The translations under genes and the position numbers were made by a program. A DNA stretch of 64,000 nt from NCBI GenBank assembly GCA_964606575.1, contig CAZSHA010000003.1, forward strand, positions 1 to 64,000, read 5' to 3'. The notes below the pieces were generated by a model. It had not been told where the DNA came from. It did not search any database and saw nothing but the letters and a program-made list of their open reading frames with translations. Shown in pieces: positions 35,256 to 42,663 of this stretch. The DNA comes from RGIG4576 sp964606575 (GTDB lineage Bacteria; Bacteroidota; Bacteroidia; Bacteroidales; Muribaculaceae). Each line of letters starts with the position of its first letter. Within the stretch, counting starts at the first letter, position 1.

Positions 35256-35365
35256 TTCTATACAGCAGGTAATTAGTTGTGCCTGTGCTGATTCGGCTAG
35301 GCACAACTATTATAACTTTTAAGGATTTGTTTTTCTCCATCAGACTAACACTTATTTTTCACAAC

Positions 35366-36997
35366 ATGAAACTCAACAAATTCATCACAGCAATAATATT
35401 TTTCAGTACAACGGTAGCAACCTCTTTGGCTGGCACAAGCGTTTCTGGCAAGCCTCAAATGCCAGGCGATGACATGCTTATTAACGCCAAAGAATCCTAC
35501 GAAGAATATAAACGACGCGCACAAGAGAGTTATCAAACCTACCAAGACGAGGCAATAACAAGATACCTCGACTTCCGTGACAGCGTATTGCTTGAATTTG
35601 TCAAAAGCATGAAACAGCCTTGGAAAAAAGAGGCGAGCAAACCTGCTGTTCCTAAACCTGTGGACAATTCCATTGAACCTGAAATTGTAACAATAGAAGA
35701 AGGGTTGAAACAGCTAGATCAAAAAAGGCAACAAAACAGCAACAGCGAGCCACAAGTTAAGCCAATCGACATTTCAGAAAAAGCCAATAAACAAGTAACA
35801 GTAAAATCTACAGTTGTCGTCCCTGAGCTGGAAGAAATCCAGCCAGCCGAACCCTTTGTCCCTGTAATAACTAGTCCCGATGACACTCCAGAAACGTTTA
35901 ATTTCTTGTTTTACGGAACTATGTTATCAGCTAGAATTGACGACAGTTGCAAATTTAAAATCGAAACTATCGACAACAATGGCGTTGCTAAAGCAATGGC
36001 ACAAATCGTGTCAAACAACATGTTGCACACAACACTTAGCGACTGCATCGAAATAAGAGATAAATATAAACTATGTGATTGGGCTTATATGCAAATGCTT
36101 GTAACCCTAGGTTATGAGTTCTTCGGTGGGGCGACCAACGAAGCCACATTGCTCACGGGATATTTATATTGCATGTCGGGATATAAGATGCGTTATGGCT
36201 ATGATAACAACAATAACCTTCGCATACTTTTTGCTTGCGACCAGCACATCACCGACATCCCGTTTATTAGCCTAAGAAGTGACGGTTTCAAGAACTATTA
36301 CATCTTAAACGGCTCAAAAGAGAAAAACGAAATGCACATTTGCGACTATTCGTTCCCGCAAGAGAAAGCCATGTCGCTTTATGTGAAAGATATACCACTT
36401 TTCGACAACGACCTAAGCAACTTTAACATGAAATTGCACTCTTACCCTATCCAACTAACTTACAAGATAAACAAGAACCTGATTGACTTCTATGAAAGTT
36501 ATCCTACACCTCGCACAGGCAACGATGTATACTCAAAATGGGAATACTACGCTCGCACACCTCTAAGCGAAGAAGCTAAAAACGCAATCTACCCTATTCT
36601 TAAAAAAGAGCTTGCAGGAAAGAGCGAACTTGAATCGGTCAACATACTAATGGACTGGATTGAAACTTATAAATACGGTTATGATTCAAAAATATGGGGC
36701 TACGACAGGGCATTTTTCCCAGACGAAACTCTTTTCTATCCATCTAGCGACTGTGAAGACCACGCTATCCTATTAACTAGATTAGTTAGCGACCTTTTGG
36801 GATTAAAAACCGCTTTCATTTATTACCCTGGGCATTTGGCTGCGGCCGTTAAATTCACCGAAGATGTTCCTGGCGACTACATAATGCACGAAAGCGATAA
36901 ATATACCGTATGCGACCCGACTATTTATTATGGGAAAGCAGGCAGGACTATGAAAGATGTAAGCAACGATGAAGCCACTGTTATCGTATTACCATAA
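35366..36997 (+). CDS. Exported transglutaminase-like cysteine-protease-fold protein
   Basis: A 543-residue protein. The ATG at 35366 gives a clean signal peptide (MKLNKFITAIIFF, ending SLAG); the longer frame from 35279 does not. After a charged helical stretch rich in Tyr, Glu and Arg (about 30-95) and a Pro/Glu-rich linker (about 95-190), the C-terminal half ends in a transglutaminase-like domain. The triad is visible: Cys463 in SSDCEDHA, His490 in YPGHLAAAV and Asp517 in YTVCDPT. Such domains act as proteases, amidases or crosslinkers; the substrate is unknown. The stop codon overlaps the start of the CHASE2 gene by one base (TAATG). Confidence 0.78.
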   Translation: MKLNKFITAIIFFSTTVATSLAGTSVSGKPQMPGDDMLINAKESYEEYKRRAQESYQTYQDEAITRYLDFRDSVLLEFVKSMKQPWKKEASKPAVPKPVDNSIEPEIVTIEEGLKQLDQKRQQNSNSEPQVKPIDISEKANKQVTVKSTVVVPELEEIQPAEPFVPVITSPDDTPETFNFLFYGTMLSARIDDSCKFKIETIDNNGVAKAMAQIVSNNMLHTTLSDCIEIRDKYKLCDWAYMQMLVTLGYEFFGGATNEATLLTGYLYCMSGYKMRYGYDNNNNLRILFACDQHITDIPFISLRSDGFKNYYILNGSKEKNEMHICDYSFPQEKAMSLYVKDIPLFDNDLSNFNMKLHSYPIQLTYKINKNLIDFYESYPTPRTGNDVYSKWEYYARTPLSEEAKNAIYPILKKELAGKSELESVNILMDWIETYKYGYDSKIWGYDRAFFPDETLFYPSSDCEDHAILLTRLVSDLLGLKTAFIYYPGHLAAAVKFTEDVPGDYIMHESDKYTVCDPTIYYGKAGRTMKDVSNDEATVIVLP

Positions 36998-38130
36998 TGG
37001 ATAACAAGAAATACATAATCTTCAAAATACTTATCGTAACCCTGATTACGGTAGTATTATCCAAATCAATGGTGATGATACCGCTTGATTTCAGTGCTTT
37101 TTCATCAAACAACTCAGGCAGTATCAACCAATTCGACATCTATACCGATATTTTAAGCCGTTCGGGTGATATCGAATACGAAGATAACGTTGTCGTGGTC
37201 ACGATACCTGAAAGAGCAGGAAGAGCTGAACTGGCAGAAGCATTAAGCCTACTTGCTCAATGTCAACCAGCCACCATATCAGTTGATATTCATTTAGAAG
37301 GTAAGCGCGACGCAGAGGTTGACAGCATGCTGCTTGTTGCTGTTGAGGAGAATGAAAACGTTATTTTCCCATGTTTTACCGACAAATTACAAGACACTAC
37401 AGGTTTTTTTATACAAACTGGAGAATACGGAATAAGTCGCGGATACGTCAACCTTGACAACTTCGGCAAAGAGAATGCAGTAATGCGTACTTTCACACCA
37501 TATTACGTAGATGGCAACGACACCATATACAGTCTTTCATTAGAAGCCGTAAGACGCATATTCCCCGAAAAAGTTGAGCGGTTGAAACAACGTAAAGTTG
37601 ACCATGATTTCATAAACTACATGCGCGAAATTCCTTGCTTCAATTACAAGGATATTCCAATATTCGCCGATGAGATAACAGGAAAAATCGTATTGCTCGG
37701 ATGCGATGCGCAATACGACACGCACCGCACACCTATTAACTCTAGACTATTAGGTCTTAAAGTTCATGCTTACACCGCATCGACTGTCATCAACGAGGCT
37801 TATATAGACCGACCGGCAACATGGGTTACAACATTCATAACGATTCTCACACTAGGTGTATTCTCATTTTTGTCTATATTATATGTGATTAAGACACCTA
37901 AATTTGCGGGGTTCTTTACACGTTCTACGACCTATCTAAGTTTTTTCACATTCCTAATATTAGGATTTATTGTTTTTTACGAGTACAACCTATATATCGA
38001 CTCAGCTTGGTTTCTTATAGGTATCGCATTTGCCCCATGGTCACTTGACTTATATAACTTCATTGAAACAATGATAACTAAACTAAAGAAAAGGATTAAA
38101 AGTAAAAAAGATAATAACTTAAACACATAA
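36997..38130 (+). CDS. CHASE2-domain membrane protein without output domain
   Basis: A 377-residue inner-membrane protein: one N-terminal span (about 7-29), an extracytoplasmic domain (about 40-270) and three C-terminal spans (about 275-297, 303-325 and 333-352), ending in a short Lys-rich tail. The large domain has CHASE2 features: NVVVVTIPERAGRAELAEALSLL, the ISVDIHLEG strand, a central GYVNLDN turn and KVHAYTASTVI before the first returning span. CHASE2 is an extracellular sensor normally joined to cyclases or kinases in the cytosol; here no output domain follows the last span. It is coupled to the transglutaminase-like gene and is followed after seven bases by a FecR-like gene. Confidence 0.75.
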   Translation: MDNKKYIIFKILIVTLITVVLSKSMVMIPLDFSAFSSNNSGSINQFDIYTDILSRSGDIEYEDNVVVVTIPERAGRAELAEALSLLAQCQPATISVDIHLEGKRDAEVDSMLLVAVEENENVIFPCFTDKLQDTTGFFIQTGEYGISRGYVNLDNFGKENAVMRTFTPYYVDGNDTIYSLSLEAVRRIFPEKVERLKQRKVDHDFINYMREIPCFNYKDIPIFADEITGKIVLLGCDAQYDTHRTPINSRLLGLKVHAYTASTVINEAYIDRPATWVTTFITILTLGVFSFLSILYVIKTPKFAGFFTRSTTYLSFFTFLILGFIVFYEYNLYIDSAWFLIGIAFAPWSLDLYNFIETMITKLKKRIKSKKDNNLNT

Positions 38131-38137
38131 CATAAAT

Positions 38138-38890
38138 ATGAAACGCAGAATAACATTATTTTCGGCACTAGTTGTAACAGTTTGCACAATAATATGTATT
38201 GCTGTGAACAAAGATTACAAAGTGCTTGACATCAGGGGATCTATTATAGTGGACAACACTAAGACTGAACTTGCTAAAGGACAGACTATAAAAGGTGGTG
38301 ATATTCTTATTGCCGACCGCCAATCTTACATGAAAGTTCATGACACAAAGCGTTCTTACACGCTTCGTGTATCAGGTAAGCATTCTGTAAAGGAACTTAT
38401 CGATAATATGCCTAGCAAATATAAATCGGCTATCTCTAACATTAAAGATAACCTGCTAAAGGCAAAAAAGACAAATATCGTATACGGTGTAGTGACTATG
38501 AACTTAGAAATGGACGGTTTTGAGCTAGAAGAAAACGAAGCCTTCGTACTTTGCAAAGAAGATTCACTAGGAAACTTAGCGGTAGCGTTCATGAGAAGCG
38601 GAATGGAAACACCTATGATGTACACACTTAACCCTCAATCTTACATTTATTTGTTAAAGATGTCACTTCTAACGGTTCAAGGTTATGAATACGCTTATGA
38701 GCTTGAAAACTCCGCTATTTATGATGTGCTATGGAAACCGCTTGAAAAATATTTCCAACCAGGCGACATCGTTATGTTCTCGTTACCTGAAAGCTTAGCA
38801 CACATCACAATGGAAGATATTCCAGTTGATGAAACACGTAATCTGTCTGACCTATATGAGTTGTATCAATTAGACAGCGCAAGCGAATAA
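38138..38890 (+). CDS. Membrane-anchored protein with FecR-like N-terminal domain
   Basis: A 250-residue protein with one N-terminal membrane segment (about 5-24) and the rest outside the cytoplasm. Residues about 28-75 have the pattern of a FecR domain: a strand VLDIRGSIIVDN, then LAKGQTIKGGDIL and a strand SYMKVHD. The remaining 170 residues are acidic and not recognised. FecR-domain proteins encoded beside CHASE2 proteins are known in other phyla, which supports a shared sensing role; the FecR call itself is tentative. It is last in the operon before a bidirectional terminator. Confidence 0.55.
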   Translation: MKRRITLFSALVVTVCTIICIAVNKDYKVLDIRGSIIVDNTKTELAKGQTIKGGDILIADRQSYMKVHDTKRSYTLRVSGKHSVKELIDNMPSKYKSAISNIKDNLLKAKKTNIVYGVVTMNLEMDGFELEENEAFVLCKEDSLGNLAVAFMRSGMETPMMYTLNPQSYIYLLKMSLLTVQGYEYAYELENSAIYDVLWKPLEKYFQPGDIVMFSLPESLAHITMEDIPVDETRNLSDLYELYQLDSASE

Positions 38891-38911
38891 ATCTCAAAAT
38901 TTGAATAAAAT

Positions 38912-38947
38912 AAATTGCCGCACCTCCATCACGAAGTGCGGCAATTT
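38912..38947. terminator. Bidirectional terminator between the two convergent envelope operons
   Basis: A perfect 12-bp stem, AAATTGCCGCAC (38912-38923) with GTGCGGCAATTT (38936-38947), with T/A tracts on both sides. It closes both the CHASE2/FecR operon and the caspase/DUF4384 operon. Confidence 0.8.
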
Positions 38948-38989
38948 TCATATCCCATCTTTTATTATTCTGCTTACACTCAAAATTAG

Positions 38990-39871
38990 TTATTTAAGAC
39001 TAATCGTTACATCTTTTGGTATAAGAATCATTTTTGCATCACGGTCACGATTTGCCAACAACCATTTTTGGAAATCATCATAAGGCAAAGATCTAAGTTT
39101 CGTTATATCACCTTCACTTACTCTACCATTGTCAGAAGGACGGATAAACTCATTTGTTGAAAATATAATATAGATACGATTATACTCTATAGGTTTTTTC
39201 GTTGTCATTTTCACACGAGTAATTTCCTTTGTAGTTACTTCAATTGGATTCTTATGTTCCTTAGAGAAAAATATATAATCCCTATCGGCCTCTACAGGAT
39301 AAGAACTAATACTTGTTTTATCGTATGGCAACATACGATATGCCATATCATCTTCACCCAATGAATAAACAGCAAGATATCCGCTTACAGGCGTTCTGAA
39401 AGATAGATAAAGTTTATCACCGCTTACAAAATCAGCATCTTCTGACATTTCATCAGTATGATTTCTTAACAGGCGAGCTGTCACGTCAAATCCTGCACCC
39501 ACGATTTCACGAGCCCTGCCCCACACCTTTGCCCTAAGAACAGGCATTCCGGTATTAGGATCATTAGACATCGTTATCTCAGGAGATTTAGTATCACCAA
39601 GCCATACTCCTTTCACCTCACTCAATCCATACGAAACAAAGTCTGTTTTTCCATTTTTTGTTTTTGTTTGGTTCCTTTGCTGTATAAATGTTCCAAATTC
39701 CTCTGCTAGGGCAACTGTTCTAGCTCTCTCAATCGCTTTAAGTTGAGCTCCTTTATATGTATCTAATTCGTTCTGAACATATACAGCCTCGCCACTTACA
39801 TTCTTCACTTTTTGAGCAAAACATGAACCAATAGCAAATGTCAACAATAATGCTGTTATATAAAATCTCAT
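38990..39871 (-). CDS. Exported DUF4384 protein
   Basis: A 293-residue protein with a cleavable signal peptide (about 1-19, ending SCFAQ). Residues about 20-135 have an LPP20/FlgT-like pattern (Ala-rich helix KGAQLKAIERARTVALAEEFG followed by strands). Residues about 150-290 resemble DUF4384: DKLYLSFRTPVSGYLAVYSLGEDD, then YRMLPYD and RDYIFFSKEH. DUF4384 domains are often fused to or encoded beside caspase-like proteases in bacteria; here the gene lies 17 bases after the caspase-like gene. Function unknown; I infer it acts with the protease in the periplasm. Confidence 0.75.
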   Translation of the reverse strand: MRFYITALLLTFAIGSCFAQKVKNVSGEAVYVQNELDTYKGAQLKAIERARTVALAEEFGTFIQQRNQTKTKNGKTDFVSYGLSEVKGVWLGDTKSPEITMSNDPNTGMPVLRAKVWGRAREIVGAGFDVTARLLRNHTDEMSEDADFVSGDKLYLSFRTPVSGYLAVYSLGEDDMAYRMLPYDKTSISSYPVEADRDYIFFSKEHKNPIEVTTKEITRVKMTTKKPIEYNRIYIIFSTNEFIRPSDNGRVSEGDITKLRSLPYDDFQKWLLANRDRDAKMILIPKDVTISLK

Positions 39872-39888
39872 TTCTTTCTATATGTTTT

Positions 39889-42576
39889 TTAATTTCTGAT
39901 TTTTATATTCTTCCATGACATCATCAATGGATCTGATGGCATAACATCTGGAGTTTGTGTCTTACTATCCTTATTATCAAGGGTTGACTGACGGATAACA
40001 TTTTCCTTTACATAATCATATAGTTCTCCCATAGTTACATCACCCTTAGTTTCCTTCAACTTCTTCAACAAGAAATATGTAAACAAGCCATGACCTTTAC
40101 CTTCATACGGATAAGCCATTTCATCACCAGAGCAAGCTGTCATAACAATCATATTACCTTCTGTCAATTCTTCTTCATCAGTATCTACTACGACACCACG
40201 TGCAGCAAAAAGCATTTCACCACTTCTAGAACCTCCACTGAAACAACAATCCAAGAATACATTGACATGCTCTGCTCCAGCTTCCACTATTTTATTATAA
40301 AACTCATTCATTGAGAATGCGCCTTCCAAACTTTTTGGGTTTCCATCTTTAGATAAGAAATAAGCCTTAGATGTGCTGTAATCCGGTACGCCATGACCTG
40401 AATAATATATCACGGCTTTAGCTCCTTCTCCGTATACTTTTAACTTTTTTACGTATGTTTCTATTTGTGTCTTCATTTGCAAATAACTTGCATCTGGCAC
40501 AAACGTTACGTTCTTTTCAGGAATTCCTAGAACTGAAGTACAATAATTAGCGAATGAACGTCCATCTGCTATCGCACAAGTAACATCACCCACATTATCA
40601 TAATGCTCATTACTTATAATCAAAGCAAATGTATTATCATTAACCACATCAGTAACTACAGGAACATCAATATCCACATCGCTCTTCTTATTTGCACCAC
40701 CAATTGTTCTTGTTCCAGTTGTTTGTTTTGATTGACCTTGAGCCCTAGCTAGAAGGTTTTCATCCAGTACATCACCCAAACCAATAGGATTAGTAATCGT
40801 TACGTCAACATCCTCATAAGCCAATTCCTCACGCATGTCATACTTATACGAAGGACCGCCAGATATTGATATAAAATCCAAACCAGCTAACACTAAAGTA
40901 TCCCCAACAACATCAAATTTTGGATTCTTTATAGATATATCTTTCTTTTCCCACGCCGTACTAAAATTTTGAGCCTCATTATTCGCCATTGGCACTTTAA
41001 CCAACATATAACCCAAGTTATAGCTTAGCTTATACACTTCATTGTCGGCATCATAATCACTCAACTTGATACCTCCTTTTTGAAGTGATGCCAAAATAGT
41101 TATAGAATATCTATCTATATAAGCCTTTTTAGCCTCATTAATCAATTCCAATCGCTTATTCTTTAATGATTCACCTGATGTACGAAGCTCATAATCCGCA
41201 GTTTTTTCGTATGTACCCTTTTGTCGCCACACCATCAAGCGTTCAGCCACATAATCGTATGCATAAATAGGAAAGATTGGAACACCCAATGACGATACCT
41301 TTCGAGAACCGTTATCCTTACTCACATTAGCTTTCGCATAGGCAAACATAGATTCCTCAGCAAGAAGTTCAGCTTTTCTTTGGGTATCAATCATTTCACC
41401 ATTTTTAGCGGCCAACACACGTGCTTCTTCTTTACGGTCAAGCCAAACGTATGCGTCTATCAACGCTTTCAAATATTCACCTTTGAACCCTCTATCTACA
41501 ACTTGCACTAGTAGTTTTGAAGCATTTTCCAAATATGGATATAACTCAGGCAACGGCTTGCCGAAATTATCAACCTTGCCGTTCTTCCTTTCAGTTAGCA
41601 CATAATTAAAGCTAGCACATGCAAATCGTTTGATATTATCAATATTATTTGTGTCTAAAGCATATAATTGCTCACATGCCGCAAGGCTTGAACGATAATC
41701 ACCATTCAATTCGTGTATCCTAGATTTTAAGCTCAACACCTTCGATTGGTTCTTTTCTAGCCTTTCATAGTTCATCATGTGTACTTCTGCTTGAGCAACG
41801 TTACCAGTCATAATATGGTACTCCACGACATCATGCAAGATATTCATATCATTTGGCAACTTCTGAGCACCTTTCATCAAAGTGAGAATTTGATCGTCAC
41901 CTTGACCGCAGAAACCGTATGCTTTCGCCAACGATGTATATACTTTGCTTTCATATGTCTTATCATGAGTAAGCAAATATTCTTCCAACATCACAGTCGC
42001 TGCAGAGAATTCCTTAGCGTTAAATTTATGGGATGCCACATAATACACAAGTTGTGGATAACTTGATGGATTCTCAAAAGCCTCATCCTTAAAGAAGTCA
42101 TGTTTCGGAATCAATATGTATTTTTCAAGCATGCTTACAGCCATTTCTGTATTATTCCTTTTGCTATAAGCGATACCGCCATTCATCAAAGTCGGGCGTA
42201 AAGTCCTCAATCGGCTCTTAGCAGTAATGTAATGTGCAACTAAGGCAGTATCGTTAAGCACTTTCATACAGCTCTCGCCACATTCGTCAACAACATAATA
42301 TAACCTATCACCAGTCACATTACTTTTCACCAACGATTCGTATACAGCATATAGACTATCAGCCCTGTCGGCTTCAGTTTTTTCCACAACAGGTTTTGCT
42401 GAATCAAGCGTGTCTGCCATTCCCATGTTGTCAGAAAGAACTTCTGCATCATTAGTAGACACTTCAACGGTCTCACCTGGTAGCGGAGTATGCGTTTCCG
42501 ACGGATTTTGAGCATTTACCGCAAAAAATCCAACTGACACTACAATAGCTAAACTATATAAAAAATACTTTTTCAT
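39889..42576 (-). CDS. Exported caspase-like (C14 family) protease with TPR-type repeats
   Basis: An 895-residue protein starting at the ATG at 42576; the frame to 42591 uses TTG. A signal peptide (about 1-22, ending FAVNAQ) sends it out of the cytoplasm. Residues about 75-400 are helical repeats of the TPR type. A beta-rich linker (about 500-645) precedes the C-terminal caspase domain (about 650-880). The catalytic pair is intact: His728 in YYSGHG and Cys778 in DCCFSG. Most bacterial C14 proteases are cytosolic, so export is notable. It is the second gene of a three-gene operon between the beta-propeller/OmpA-like gene and the DUF4384 gene. Cleavage specificity is unknown. Confidence 0.88.
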   Translation of the reverse strand: MKKYFLYSLAIVVSVGFFAVNAQNPSETHTPLPGETVEVSTNDAEVLSDNMGMADTLDSAKPVVEKTEADRADSLYAVYESLVKSNVTGDRLYYVVDECGESCMKVLNDTALVAHYITAKSRLRTLRPTLMNGGIAYSKRNNTEMAVSMLEKYILIPKHDFFKDEAFENPSSYPQLVYYVASHKFNAKEFSAATVMLEEYLLTHDKTYESKVYTSLAKAYGFCGQGDDQILTLMKGAQKLPNDMNILHDVVEYHIMTGNVAQAEVHMMNYERLEKNQSKVLSLKSRIHELNGDYRSSLAACEQLYALDTNNIDNIKRFACASFNYVLTERKNGKVDNFGKPLPELYPYLENASKLLVQVVDRGFKGEYLKALIDAYVWLDRKEEARVLAAKNGEMIDTQRKAELLAEESMFAYAKANVSKDNGSRKVSSLGVPIFPIYAYDYVAERLMVWRQKGTYEKTADYELRTSGESLKNKRLELINEAKKAYIDRYSITILASLQKGGIKLSDYDADNEVYKLSYNLGYMLVKVPMANNEAQNFSTAWEKKDISIKNPKFDVVGDTLVLAGLDFISISGGPSYKYDMREELAYEDVDVTITNPIGLGDVLDENLLARAQGQSKQTTGTRTIGGANKKSDVDIDVPVVTDVVNDNTFALIISNEHYDNVGDVTCAIADGRSFANYCTSVLGIPEKNVTFVPDASYLQMKTQIETYVKKLKVYGEGAKAVIYYSGHGVPDYSTSKAYFLSKDGNPKSLEGAFSMNEFYNKIVEAGAEHVNVFLDCCFSGGSRSGEMLFAARGVVVDTDEEELTEGNMIVMTACSGDEMAYPYEGKGHGLFTYFLLKKLKETKGDVTMGELYDYVKENVIRQSTLDNKDSKTQTPDVMPSDPLMMSWKNIKIRN

Positions 42577-42663
42577 AATTGTTTTAAACAATCCTTATAA
42601 TACTTCCTTTTAATATCTTTATATTCTGCCAGAGCAGATTGAGGTTAAAATTACGCTTTATTA

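Noticed and set aside
35279..35365. 29-codon extension of the transglutaminase-like gene
   Set aside because: It would bury the signal peptide; the ATG at 35366 begins a clean export signal.
42577..42591. TTG start five codons before the caspase-like gene's ATG
   Set aside because: The ATG at 42576 gives the expected signal peptide; TTG starts are rare here.
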